The notes under the pieces: model-generated
Databases searched by the model: none
The model's input: only the letters and a program-made list of their open reading frames with translations
Told to the model about the DNA's origin: nothing
Part shown: piece by piece, positions 19,877 to 30,192 of the stretch
Layout: the number at the start of each line of letters is the position of its first letter
How positions within the stretch are numbered: position 1 is the first letter of the stretch
Source of the DNA: Psychrobacter sp. JCM 18903
Lineage (GTDB): Bacteria > Pseudomonadota > Gammaproteobacteria > Pseudomonadales > Moraxellaceae
Length of the DNA stretch: 64,000 nt
NCBI RefSeq assembly: GCF_000586475.1
Contig: NZ_BAWJ01000012.1
Span: forward strand, 51,179 to 115,178
Direction: 5' to 3'
Program-made: the position numbers and the translations under genes

Positions 19877-22098
19877 ATGCGTTTTATCTCAACGTCTACA
19901 TCCATTCGTCAAAAACGTTTAACTCTCGCCGTGCAACTGGGATTGGCAATGGGTTTGAGCCATGCAGCTTATGCTGAGACAATGCCGAATAACATCGAAA
20001 ATAGTGTTGAGAACGACGTCGATAATGATATTGGTAATGATGTTAATAATAATGAGACCGTGACACCATCGACCACCTTGGATACCATTACTGTCTATGC
20101 CGACAACTACCGTAGTACGGGCACCAAACAGCATTAGATCCCAATGACGCGCCCATGAGCTATACGAGAATCGATCAAGCGCTGTTACAAAAGCGTCAAG
20201 CAGACAGTGTCAATGCAGCGTTACGTTATGAACCAGGGGTGAGTACTGAGAGTCGCGGTACCGTGTCCATCTTTGATGAATACAATATTCGCGGTTTTAA
20301 AACTTACTCCAATTTTTACGATGGATTAAGACTGCCCTACGATGGAGCTTGGAATCTGATGCCGCAAGTCGATATCTACGCAACAGAAGCAGTCGAAATA
20401 GTCAAAGGGCCCGCATCCTCACTCTATGGCTATGCATCTCCAGGTGGCATGGTCAATCAAGTCGCCAAAACCCCAAAAAGCACTCAAGCATCTGAGGTAC
20501 AGTTGCGAGTTGGCAATCAAAACCTAAAAGAAGTGGCGGTCGATACGACAGGACCTATCTCAGACACGCTCAATTATCGACTGGTGGCGTTAAAACGACA
20601 AAAAGACGGGCAGATGCAAACCACAGAAGAAGAGCGCACACTGATCAATCCGTCACTGGAATGGCAACCGACAAAAGATGTGTCCGTTCTTGCCAATCTG
20701 TTTTATCAAGATGATCCAGAATGGTGCCTTCCACCCCACTGCCTGCCGTTGGCACTGTCTACCATGCCAGCTATGGCAAACTGGGCAGTGACGCCTATGC
20801 CGGTGATGAGTGGAATCATTTCAGCAAAGAAGTATTTATGCCAAGTGTTACCATAAACTGGAACATCAATGATAAGTTGACGTTCAAGCACATTCTGCGC
20901 TATACCGACGCGACGCGCAGCAGCGTAATATGTACAACAGCGGGTTTGTAAGCGGCAGTGACAAAATACTAAATCGGGTGGCCTACACCACCGATGAGAG
21001 CATGAGCAACTGGACCACGGACAACCAGCTGGCCTATAAATTTGATACTGCTAATACTTCACATAACCTACTGTTTGGTGTTGAATATCAAGAGACAGAC
21101 AGTAGCGCCACTTATTATGATGCTGGCGCAGATGGCACGCCAAATCTTGACTTATCCAATCCAGATTACTCACAAATCCATGCTGATACGTTGCCTTTAG
21201 AGGCTTATCGTCAAAATGAAGACATTGAACAAAGCCAGCTTGGTTTTTATGTACAAGATGAGATGAAATGGCAAGATTTGACAGTAGTAGCAGGCTTACG
21301 TCACGATAATTTTGATAGTAGTACTGAGCAAACCGAAGCCACTAAAGGCGTCATTTATAATAAAAAAACAATTAACAATGATGCGTCAGAAACCAGTGGT
21401 CGTCTCGCAGCCATTTATGACTTTGATAATGGACTATCGCCTTATGCAAGCTACTCGCAGTCGTTTCAGCCAGTGGTCGGTAGTAACTTTATTACCAATG
21501 CGCCATTTAAGCCAACGACTGCCGATCAGCTAGAGGCTGGTGTCAAATATCTCTCTGCCAATCGCGCCACACAAGGCACGCTTGCGGTATTTGATATCAC
21601 TCAAAAAAATGTCATAGTGACGAACCCATCTAATTATCAACAAAAAGTTCAAACTGGTGAAATTGAATCAAAAGGCTTTGAGATATCAGGCAGTCATATG
21701 CTTAACGACTGGGTAGATGTCGCGGCAAGCTACAGCTATACCGATGCTGAAATTACAGAGGATGAATTCAACCCTGACGTGGTTGGCAATACCCCTGCGC
21801 AAACGGCTAAGCACAAGGCAACATTGTGGCAGATTATTACGCTACTGACAAGCTCAGTCTCAACGCTGGCGTGCGCTATGAAGGCGGTATGCAACTTGAT
21901 AAGCAAAACTCAGACGAATTACCAAGCGTGACTTTGGTAGACATTGGCGGCAATTATCAAATCAATCCGATGCTCACTGTCGGCGCGAGTGTCAACAATC
22001 TCTTTGATAAAACCTACGTTGGCGCTTGTTACGATATTAACAATTGCTGGATGGGACCTGAGCGCCAAATGTCCGTCAGCCTAAAAGCCAATTTTTAG
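19877..22098 (+). CDS. TonB-dependent siderophore receptor (four frame breaks)
   Basis: This is an outer-membrane ferric-siderophore receptor, about 741 residues once corrected. Single added bases are needed near 20127 (AAA run before A-L-D-P-N-D), near 20722 (GAAATGGTG), near 20915 and near 21832 (TGG run before ADYYATDKLS). The signal peptide ends in LSHAAYA. A TonB-box-like DTITVYAD follows, then the plug with IVKGPASSLYGYASPGG, typical of the FhuA/FoxA-like ferrichrome and hydroxamate group. A cysteine pair lies close to the C-terminus (GACYDINNCW), and the protein ends in a phenylalanine. The ATG at 19877 has AAGGA 6 bases upstream. A siderophore-interacting reductase follows 105 bases later. 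Specificity for hydroxamates is an inference from plug similarity. Confidence 0.88.
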
Positions 22099-22203
22099 GC
22101 AATGTAGAACTTACCATTACTAGAGAATATCAATCTTATAGAGTGGCCTCATCTCAAATGATGACCTAAACTATCAAATAGTTAAATGAAGGGAAGTATT
22201 AAT

Positions 22204-22947
22204 ATGGGAAAACCTACCCCAAGAATGCTAGATGTGATTGGTAGTAAGTACCTCACGCCACATATGTGCCGCGTCACGCTTGGCGGTGCTGGACTGACTG
22301 ATTTTCCGGCAGATCAAGAAAGCGCGTACATTAAGCTGATATTCCCTCAAGGCGATGAGGCTCGACCATTGATGCGCACCTATACCGTCAGCGTTCAACG
22401 AGATGACGAAATAGATGTCGATTTTGCGTTGCATGAGACAGAAGGCCCTGCTTCAGCATGGGCACGTAACGCCCAAGTGGGCGAGCAAATATTAGTAGGC
22501 GGCCCTGGACCAAAGAAGCTGATTAACAATGAGGCTGATTGGTTTTTATTGATCGGTGATATGACAGCGCTGCCGGCGATTACCGTCAATCTTGCCCAGC
22601 TACCTGCTGACGCACACGGCTATGCAATCCTTGAGATTACCACTGAAGCAGATAAGCAACTACTCAAGAAGCCAGACAACGTTGACATTAATTGGGTGAT
22701 AAACGCGCATCCAAATGCAGAAACTAGCCCATTACTTGATCGCGTTAAAACGCTTACGTGGCTAACAGGACAACCTGCTGTTTGGGCAGCTTGCGAATTC
22801 CATAGTATGCGCGCTCTACGCCATTATTTTAAGGTAGATCGCCCAATACTCAAAACGCATTTGTACATATCTAGCTATTGGAAAGTCGATAGCACAGAAG
22901 ACCAGCATAAAATTGTCAAACGAGAGGATGCCCAAAGTATAGAATGA
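22204..22947 (+). CDS. Siderophore-interacting protein (ViuB/YqjH-like ferric reductase)
   Basis: This is a cytoplasmic flavin-dependent ferric-siderophore reductase of 247 residues. The N-terminal flavin-binding barrel carries MRTYTVSVQ (R-x-Y-T) and the phosphate-loop region GPASAWARNAQVGEQILVGG. The C-terminal NAD(P)H-like domain carries FLLIGDMTALPAI and AACEFHSMRALRHY. I chose the ATG at 22204 because AAGGGAAG lies about 8 bases upstream; an ATG 18 bases earlier has no such site. It probably shares a transcript with the preceding receptor and releases iron from the imported siderophore by reduction. Confidence 0.92.
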   Translation: MGKPTPRMLDVIGSKYLTPHMCRVTLGGAGLTDFPADQESAYIKLIFPQGDEARPLMRTYTVSVQRDDEIDVDFALHETEGPASAWARNAQVGEQILVGGPGPKKLINNEADWFLLIGDMTALPAITVNLAQLPADAHGYAILEITTEADKQLLKKPDNVDINWVINAHPNAETSPLLDRVKTLTWLTGQPAVWAACEFHSMRALRHYFKVDRPILKTHLYISSYWKVDSTEDQHKIVKREDAQSIE

Positions 22948-23098
22948 TGAGCAATTATGGTTTGTATTTTTGAACTGTTTTAAAAGCGGTTTGAGTAATG
23001 ATTGATAAATTTCGTGTTACTAATCATTACTCCACTTATTATCTACTTTTGTTGGCTAAATAAAAGTATAGTGACAAAATATAGTGACATTGTAGAAT

Positions 23099-23122
23099 AT
23101 GAGCAGCTGGTGAGCTGCTCAT
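23099..23122. terminator. Perfect hairpin between SIP and cupin genes
   Basis: ATGAGCAGCT (23099-23108) pairs exactly with AGCTGCTCAT (23113-23122) around a 4-base loop. It lies between two convergent genes and probably ends transcription, but no long T run follows on either strand. Confidence 0.5.
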
Positions 23123-23140
23123 AAAATGTGATCACTACCC

Positions 23141-23809
23141 TTACAACCCTATCACTTGCATTAAATGACCTGTCTTGAGATACACTGTAGCTCCTTCAGA
23201 TCCTGCCTGTATTTGCGCATGCTCACCTGCTGGCAGACGTATCCAGCCGCCGCACTGATAAACTTGACCCTCATCTATCAACTCGCCTGCTAACACCAGT
23301 ATTTCTGCACCGCCACAGACTGCCTCATTAAACAGTAACTTGCCTGCCTTGATACGCTGCAAACTCACTTGCTCATTATCACCTGAGAATAGAGGACAAA
23401 CATCACGACTGCCCTGCTGTTGCCAATGAGCCTTATCTTTAGTATCGATAGCCACATAATGAGGTTCATCAGCTGGCATTTGACGTAGCTTGACGAAAAT
23501 CACTGCGCCTTCATCACTATAGGGCTTGTGTCCTGAAGTCGGTGGATTGCGCAAATACCAACCTGCTGGGTAATGTTTGTCATCTGCAGAAAAAGTACCT
23601 GACAATACTAAAATCTCTTCACCACCCGGATGTAGATGATGCGGAAAATAAGAATTGGGCGCATAGCGTACAAGGCTAGTGGCACGTGCTTTTTCTGCAC
23701 CCACACGGTCAAGCATCACGCGCTCTACCCCATTTTGTGGTGACTTAATCCACTGGTGTTGCTCAGGTGTAAGGGCAGCGCGGCGAGTAAAGTCTGCATG
23801 AATAAGCAT
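23141..23809 (-). CDS. ChrR-like cupin-domain protein
   Basis: The protein has 222 residues with two cupin repeats. The first carries HHLHPGGEEILVLSG (metal-binding His/Glu pattern) followed by PPTSGHKPYSDEG. The second carries GGAEILVLAGEL with a weaker metal site. This double-cupin layout is that of the ChrR-cupin family, named for the zinc-binding anti-sigma factor ChrR. The N-terminal zinc domain of ChrR is absent here, so this is a stand-alone cupin and not an anti-sigma factor. No sigma factor gene is adjacent. The gene is single, on the minus strand between an intergenic hairpin and the universal stress gene. Function unknown beyond a probable metal-dependent oxidative-stress role. Confidence 0.78.
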   Translation of the reverse strand: MLIHADFTRRAALTPEQHQWIKSPQNGVERVMLDRVGAEKARATSLVRYAPNSYFPHHLHPGGEEILVLSGTFSADDKHYPAGWYLRNPPTSGHKPYSDEGAVIFVKLRQMPADEPHYVAIDTKDKAHWQQQGSRDVCPLFSGDNEQVSLQRIKAGKLLFNEAVCGGAEILVLAGELIDEGQVYQCGGWIRLPAGEHAQIQAGSEGATVYLKTGHLMQVIGL

Positions 23810-23933
23810 AAACCATGTCCAAAAATAGTATGATGAGATGATCCTTTAGCAAACGTCAGATATGATCATTGAACGTTATCGACAGCTGAAGGCGCAATGA
23901 TTGCACCTCGCTATTATAAACCTTACCGAGTTT

Positions 23934-24797
23934 TCAACGTACTAAAATCACAGGAGATAGCGTGCTGGCGATAATTTCTGTCGTGGTACTACCAAGAAAT
24001 AATTGTTGCAATTTCGAATGTCCATAAGCACCCACCACCATCATATCAATGTTGTTTTCTACCTGAAACCTTAACAAGCCGTCGACGGCATCGGAGGCAG
24101 ATAAATGATGTGCCGCGACGCTAAAACCTGCGTCCTCCAATTGTGCCGCTGCGGCGCTTAAGCTTTGTTTTGACGCGTCGTTATGATTGCCTATCATGAC
24201 GATATGACCTTGCAACCCTTTTAATACAGGACTCCTCGCAACCATCCATGCTGCTTTAATAGCCGTTTTGCTACCATCAAAAGCTATCATATATGAGCTG
24301 GGTTCTTTGAACGTCTCTGAGCAAATCAATATAGGAACGTCAGATGCGCGGGCAACGGTTTCGATTTGGCTACCGATATTAATACGGCTGCTTTTGTGAT
24401 CTTCACCTCGGCGTCCCATGACGATGGCACGATTTGCTGCTTTAAAATGCTCAATCGCAGGTAACAGCTTGCCGCGACGTTGATAGATACGAATATCGAC
24501 CTGAGTAAAGTTACCTTGGATATGGCTTTTTGCATCTTGTACCAAAGCATTGCTATAACTGTTCACCACCTTCGCTCTTTGCTCGTCTAACTGTGTCAAT
24601 TCATCCAATAAAAACTGGCGGCTATTGACTCCTATTGCGCCTGACAAATCGCGTCTGGTCGAGGCTGGAACCTCACTCACATGCAACAACGCTACAGGTA
24701 AATTTAACTTACTGGCATACCATGCTGCATAGTCACAAACCGATTCAGTCACTGCCGAGCCGTCTATACAGGCTAAAATGTGCTGTGATGTTGTCAT
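23934..24797 (-). CDS. Tandem universal stress protein (UspA family)
   Basis: This is a cytoplasmic protein of 287 residues with two Usp domains in tandem (about 1-150 and 155-287), as in UspE. The nucleotide-binding G-2x-G-9x-G(S/T) pattern is visible in both halves: GRRGEDHKSSRINIGS and GAYGHSKLQQLFLGST. The ATG at 24797 has GGACGG just upstream. The gene is monocistronic. It probably binds ATP and helps resist general stress. Confidence 0.9.
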   Translation of the reverse strand: MTTSQHILACIDGSAVTESVCDYAAWYASKLNLPVALLHVSEVPASTRRDLSGAIGVNSRQFLLDELTQLDEQRAKVVNSYSNALVQDAKSHIQGNFTQVDIRIYQRRGKLLPAIEHFKAANRAIVMGRRGEDHKSSRINIGSQIETVARASDVPILICSETFKEPSSYMIAFDGSKTAIKAAWMVARSPVLKGLQGHIVMIGNHNDASKQSLSAAAAQLEDAGFSVAAHHLSASDAVDGLLRFQVENNIDMMVVGAYGHSKLQQLFLGSTTTEIIASTLSPVILVR

Positions 24798-25077
24798 ATT
24801 CCGTCCTTAAATTTAACGATTTAATCCTATACAGCTTTCTATAACCACTATAAATATGATCACCGAAAAACATAGTTACCAAAAAATATAACGGCAAAAA
24901 AAGCATATCCACTGCCTTGATAATAACCAATTTAAACGGCTTCAGCCAGCGATGTGTGCCCACTTCTACCATAATTAAAAAAGTCTTGTCATCGTCTAAC
25001 AACATGCCGTAGCGAATTTTGCTACAATGGTTTTTTAGCATTTATGATTTAAGTATCCTTATCTAGGTGATGGAATT

Positions 25078-25611
25078 ATGGCAAAAAATGCCCTACAGGC
25101 TCAGTTATTAAAAGCGGGATTGGTGGATAGCAAAAAAGCCAAGAAAATCAGCAAGCAGACTCAGCATGCCAAGCGTACTGGTGACTCAGAAAGCATGGAA
25201 GCGAAAAAAGCGTTGGCAGAAGCCCAAGCGAAAAAACTAGAGAAAGATCAAAAGCTCAATCAAGAAAAGCAACGTATTTTAGAAGAGAAGATGCTCAAGG
25301 CTAATATCGTACAGATGATTAAGCAGCATCAGATTGCCGATACCAATGGCGATGTTAATTATCAATTTGTCGATAATGCTAAGGTTAAAAAAATCTTTGT
25401 CACTCAAAAACTATATGACCAAATCGTCGCCGGTCATGTGGTGATTGCACGCTTAGAAGAAGGCTATGCACTCCTTCCTCGCCCGTTGGCAGATCGCATC
25501 GATGCAAAAATGGAGGGCTTCATGGTCGTGTCTAACAATACATCAGAAGAAGTGCTGGCAGAAGATGATCCTTATGCCGCCTATGTGATTCCAGATGACT
25601 TAATGTGGTAA
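25078..25611 (+). CDS. DUF2058 family protein (YaiL-like)
   Basis: This is a 177-residue soluble protein. The N-terminal half is highly charged and helical, rich in K, A and Q (about 10-80, probable coiled coil). The C-terminal half contains VNYQFVDNAKVKKIFV and IARLEEGYALLPRPLADRI, which are conserved DUF2058 segments. E. coli YaiL is the best-known member and is listed as a nucleoprotein or polynucleotide-associated protein; its function is not established. The start has AGGTGATGGA upstream. A strong terminator follows at 25645. Confidence 0.88.
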   Translation: MAKNALQAQLLKAGLVDSKKAKKISKQTQHAKRTGDSESMEAKKALAEAQAKKLEKDQKLNQEKQRILEEKMLKANIVQMIKQHQIADTNGDVNYQFVDNAKVKKIFVTQKLYDQIVAGHVVIARLEEGYALLPRPLADRIDAKMEGFMVVSNNTSEEVLAEDDPYAAYVIPDDLMW

Positions 25612-25644
25612 CCGTTCAATTTCATCATACTTATGATGTCAGCC

Positions 25645-25686
25645 AAAAGCCTTTCATAGACTGAGATAGTCCATGAAGGGCTTTTT
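25645..25686 (+). terminator. Rho-independent terminator after the DUF2058 gene
   Basis: An 18-bp stem with two G-U pairs (25645-25662 with 25667-25684) is followed by TTTTT. The rest of the gap 25612-25988 holds only the operator-like palindrome at 25853; a minus-strand reading frame across it is a shadow of the hairpin. Confidence 0.85.
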
Positions 25687-25852
25687 ATTGTACGAAAAGC
25701 GACCACCTTTAACCTAGCATTGCTGCTTTGGTTGAAAAACGTAACGATACTCTGGAACGGTAGCATGCTTGAGGCTACGAACTTGAACAACCATTCAATA
25801 ACAACTACAATGCGGTTTATTAACCTACTGAGCGGTAATATTTTGTCTAATT

Positions 25853-25868
25853 TTGAGTAATCACTCAA
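25853..25868. promoter_or_regulatory. TTGA-N8-TCAA palindrome upstream of the DoxX-like gene
   Basis: The sequence TTGAGTAATCACTCAA is a near-perfect 16-base palindrome 120 bases before the DoxX-like start. The same pattern occurs three times before the AhpD-like gene (34280-34390) and once before the tetR gene (36562-36577). This suggests control by the TetR protein encoded at 35894-36505. Confidence 0.6.
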
Positions 25869-25988
25869 AATAAACACTTTATTCATGCTTACTGCCTGAC
25901 AATAGTAGTCATTGCCAGATATTTCATTGATTAGACTTGCCAAGCTCTTTTGCACTCACTTTTAACGCTTATTAAGAATAAATAACTT

Positions 25989-26393
25989 ATGCCAAAACAT
26001 CTCCCTCTTTCACTGTTATTGCTTCGACTGGGTATTTTCATTGTTTTTTTAGTTTGGACTTTAGATAAGCTGATTAATCCTGATCATGCCGCAGGCGTCT
26101 TTTCTAGTTTTTATGGTTTTGAAAGTATAGGCGACACCGTGTTTTATATCATTGGCGCGGCTCAATTCATCCTCATTCTGCTGTTTGTCACAGGATTATT
26201 CAAAACTTGGACTTACGGCATCATCTTGCTACTTCATGCGATTTCGACGTTCTCAACCTTTGGCTTATATCTCAAGCCTTTTGATAACTTGTTGTTCTTT
26301 GCAGCATGGCCGATGTTGGCTGCGTGTTTGGCGCTTTTCTTAATGAGAGATTGGGATACCTTAACCTTGGGCAAAAAAGTTTCTTTAGCCTAA
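25989..26393 (+). CDS. DoxX-like small membrane protein
   Basis: The protein has 134 residues with four transmembrane segments (about 8-26, 50-70, 74-95 and 100-118). The first contains LLLLRLGIFIVFLVWTLDKL, which resembles the first helix of DoxX/MauE-type proteins. These small proteins are often linked to thiol, quinone or sulfur redox processes. The ribosome site is weak. A candidate TetR operator (25853) lies upstream. A specific function cannot be assigned. Confidence 0.7.
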   Translation: MPKHLPLSLLLLRLGIFIVFLVWTLDKLINPDHAAGVFSSFYGFESIGDTVFYIIGAAQFILILLFVTGLFKTWTYGIILLLHAISTFSTFGLYLKPFDNLLFFAAWPMLAACLALFLMRDWDTLTLGKKVSLA

Positions 26394-26636
26394 ACATCAG
26401 TCATATTTATCGTTAGATTGGGCTTGGTTGAACATGCAAAAATATAAATACTAGTCTCTGAAACTCAAGCTCTATACTATGAAGACTACTGAGTTAGCTG
26501 TTTTATTGTATAGAAATGCACAAACCATGCAAAAAACTTAACGCAATTATTGTTACCACTAACATGGTCAAGGTTCTTAATCATAAAAGAATGACGATGA
26601 CTTTAGCCTTCGCTCTACTAATTAGCCGGATATTTT

Positions 26637-28822
26637 ATGATTAAAAGAATATTGTTAATACTGTTAATATTAATATTGGCAGCAAGCTTTTTCTACTTTG
26701 ACCTCAATCAATTACTGACGCTTGACGGCTTAAAAGGCTCAATGGCGCAATTTAACGACTATAAAATGCAATCACCATTATTGATTATCGGTGGATTCTT
26801 TTTACTTTATATCGTCGTCACCGCCCTATCCTTACCGGGTGCCGCTATTTTAACCTTGGCAGCTGGCGCATTATTTGGTTTATGGCAAGGCTTATTGGTC
26901 GCCTCATTTGCCTCCAGTATTGGTGCGACACTCGCCTTTTTAACCTCACGTTACTTACTGCGTGATACGATTAAACAGCGCTTTCCTGAGCGCTTAGCAG
27001 CCATTGACGCTGGCGTTGAAAAAGAAGGCGGGTTTTACTTATTTACCCTACGCTTAGTGCCGATATTTCCTTTCTTTTTGATTAACCTATTGATGGGTGT
27101 CACCGCGATTAAAGCGAGGACATTCTACTGGGTTAGCCAAATTGGTATGCTCGCGGGCACTTTTGTATTCGTTAATGCTGGTACGCAATTGGCGCAAATT
27201 GACAGTTTGTCAGGAATTTTATCGTTTAATTTAATTGTCTCATTTGCGTTGTTAGGTTTTTTCCCATTAATCGCAAAAGGCATATTAAATATGCTAAAAA
27301 AACGCCGCGTCTATAAAAACTATAGCAAACCTAAAAAATTCGACCGGAACATGATCGTGATTGGCGCAGGTGCTGGCGGGCTAGTCACCAGCTATATCGC
27401 GGCGACCGTCCGAGCAAAAGTAACCTTAATCGAAGCGGGCGAGATGGGCGGTGACTGCTTAAACTATGGCTGTGTACCCAGTAAAGCCTCATTAAAAGCG
27501 CAAAAGTGGCAGAACAAATGCGCCATGCTGAGCGTTATGGCTTAGAAAATACGCCACCAGAGTTTTCATTTAAAAACGTCATGACCCGCATCCATAAAGT
27601 CATCGCTGACATCGCCCCAAATGATAGCGTCGAGCGTTATACGGAATTGGGTGTCGAAGTGCTAAAAGGCTATGCCAAATTCATCGATCCGTGGACAGTA
27701 GAGATTGCGCTAAACGATGGCGTCACGCAAACACTCACCGCACGTTCCATTGTTATCGCTACTGGCGCGCGCCCATTTGTCCCAGATTTGCCGGGTTTGG
27801 AAGAAACCGGCTACGTGACCAGCGATACCATATGGAACAAGTTTACCGAATTAGAAGAAGCGCCGAAAAAGCTGGTGGTACTTGGCGGCGGACCAATTGG
27901 CTCTGAGCTGGCGCAAGCCTTTGCCCGCTTAGGCTCCGATGTGACCCAGATCGAAAGAGGCGCGCGTCTTATGAAAAAAGAAGACGTGGAAGTCTCTGAA
28001 TTTGCGCAGAAAGTCCTCGTTGAGAGCGGCGTAAACGTTTTAACCTCGCATCAAGCGATTCGTTGTGAAGCGCGCGATGGTAAAAAGTTCATTATCGTTG
28101 AGTCGCAAGACGACAGTACCGTTAAGCAAGACCGTCAAAACAAGCAAGAAATCGCTATTGAATATGACGAATTGCTTTGTGCCGTTGGACGTAGTGCTCG
28201 CTTAGAAGGTTATGGTCTTGAAGATTTGGGCATCGAAACGGAGCGTACCATCGAGACGGATGACTATTTAGAAACCCTCTACCCCAATATATACGCCGCA
28301 GGTGATGTCGTCGGCCCTTATCAATTTACTCATGTGGCTTCCCATCAGGCATGGTACGCTGCCGTAAACGGTTTATTTGGACATTTAAAGAAGTTTAAAG
28401 TAGATTACCGTGTGATTCCGTGGACAACCTTTATCGATCCAGAAGTCGCACGCGTGGGCTTAAATGAGCAAGAAGCTATTGAAAAAGGCATCGACTTTGA
28501 GATTACCCGCTACGACTTTAAAGGTTTAGATCGCGCGGTGACGGAAAGTGCCAATCATGGTTTTATCAAAGTCATTACTCCTAAAGGCAAAGATAAAATA
28601 CTTGGCGTGACCATCGTCGCTGAGCATGCTGGGGACTTAATGCCAGAATTCATACTGGCGATGAAGCACGGCTTAGGACTAAATAAAATACTCGGCACTA
28701 TCCATATGTATCCAACGTGGGCTGAGGCTAATAAATACGCGGCTGGTGAATGGAAACGCAATCATGCGCCTGAAACTCTATTAAACTGGCTTGAGAAATA
28801 CCATACATGGCGTCGAGGTTAG
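26637..28822 (+). CDS. VTT/TVP38-type membrane domain fused to a pyridine-nucleotide disulfide oxidoreductase (frame broken)
   Basis: The corrected protein has about 728 residues. The N-terminal 235 residues form a TVP38/TMEM64 (VTT, DedA-like) membrane domain: several helices, the FxGxxxG-like run AAGALFGLWQGLLVASFASS, and FTLRLVPIFPFFLINLLMG. From about residue 238 a flavoprotein of the mercuric reductase/dihydrolipoamide dehydrogenase class begins. It has the FAD motif MIVIGAGAGGLVTSY, the redox-active disulfide GGDCLNYGCVPSK, the NAD motif VVLGGGPIGSELAQAF, IYAAGDVVGPYQFTH, and a C-terminal dimerisation domain with MHMYPTWAE-like residues. One base must be added near 27507 (GCGCA to GCGGCA) to join the halves. 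Such fusions probably place an NAD(P)H-dependent disulfide reductase at the inner membrane; the electron acceptor is unknown. Confidence 0.85.
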
Positions 28823-28873
28823 GTGAGTTTTTGTTAACTGCGCTGAAAACATATCATCATAACGGAAACTTAA

Positions 28874-30192
28874 ATGTACGTTATCAAATCTCTGCCCGCT
28901 TTGACCATGTTAAAAAACCTAAGCCGCTATAGCGCCTATGCTGTAGCGCTTAGCATTTGTACGGTTATTTCTTCCAGCATCTCTGCCAGCACCGCTTCAT
29001 CCATTACCGTTACCAGCACTAAAGAGCCCTCGCATTGGCAGCAGATAGAGGCGCAAGGTAAAAACCAAGATGTCTACTTTTATGCATGGGGCGGTGATCC
29101 ACAGATAAATGCCTATCTACAATGGGCCGCCAAGCAAGTCGATGATAAATACAATATTAATTTAGTCCATGTCAAATTGAGCGACACCAGTGAAGCCGTC
29201 AGTCGCGTACTCGCGGAAAAGTCTGCCAATAACAACGATAAAGGCAGCGTAGATCTCATCTGGATAAATGGTGCCAACTTTGCCACCATGAGTGAGAATT
29301 CATTATTACTGAAACAGTGGGCAAATAAGCTCCCTAACTTTGCCTTGACCGATCCAGAGAATAATCCTGCCGTTAACTTTGATTTTGGTGTGCCGACCAA
29401 TGGCATGGAAGCGCCATGGGGACAAGCTTCGTTGACTTTTTATTACGACAGTTTATCAACGAATAAGCCACCAACCACTTTAAATCAGCTGATTAATTGG
29501 ACCGCGCAAAATCCTGGACGCTTTAGCTATCCAAAGCCGCCTGACTTTTTAGGAATGAGCTTTTTAAAGTATGCCTTAGTCATGCTACACGAGCAACATG
29601 ATGCTAAGACAGGCGAAAATATCAAGGCACAGCTCAACCTGCCAGCACTGAGCAAAATACAGATTTGGTATTGGCTCCCTTATGGGCATTTTTAGATGAC
29701 TTACATCCTGCCCTATGGCGTAAGGGTGAGCAATTTGTGCAAACGGGCGCGCACATGCGGCGTTTGGTCGATGATACCGAGCTGAGCTTGGCCTTTACTT
29801 TTTCTGCACCTGAAGTGCCCGCGGCCGTGCAGCGTTACGATTTACCCGAGAGCATTCGTAGCTATGCAATGAGTGATGGCAGCTTAAGTAACACCCATTT
29901 TGTGGCCATTCCTTATAACGCTAGCCATCCGCAAGCCGCGCAGCTGGTCGCCAACTTTTTGCTGAGCCCAGAAGCACAGGCCAAAAAGCAAACTCCTACT
30001 ATATGGGGTGATAAAATGGTACTCGTTCCCTCTACGCTCAGCCCTGAGCAACAAGCGCTATTCAAAGACAATAAACCACACCCTAGCGCCCTGCCCTTTG
30101 ATAGCATCAAACGTACTGTGAGTGAACCACATCCAAGCTGGGTCGATGCCATCAAGCAAGGCTGGCAAGCGCGTTATGGGGTTAGCCCATGA
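28874..30192 (+). CDS. ynjB: ABC transporter substrate-binding protein, YnjB-like (frame broken)
   Basis: This is a periplasmic binding protein of about 439 residues. A signal peptide (about 15-40) precedes a domain containing VYFYAWGGDPQINAYLQW, GSVDLIWINGANF and APWGQASLTFYYD, which matches the YnjB family of uncharacterised binding proteins. The frame changes near 29657-29662; adding one A to the run before T-D-L-V-L-A-P-L-W joins the halves. The stop overlaps the permease start (ATGA at 30189-30192). It forms a cluster with YnjC-, YnjD- and YnjF-like genes, the same order as in the E. coli ynj locus. The ligand is not known; thiamine-like or sulfur compounds have been considered for related systems. 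Confidence 0.86.

Noticed and set aside
24745..25041. A 98-codon minus-strand frame upstream of the universal stress gene
   Set aside because: It overlaps the start of the universal stress gene by about 50 bases in another frame and has no recognisable domain or ribosome site. It could be a small membrane protein, but support is too weak to annotate.
25581..25955. A 124-codon minus-strand frame in the gap before the DoxX-like gene
   Set aside because: It runs through the terminator at 25645-25686 and the operator-like palindrome, so it is a chance frame.
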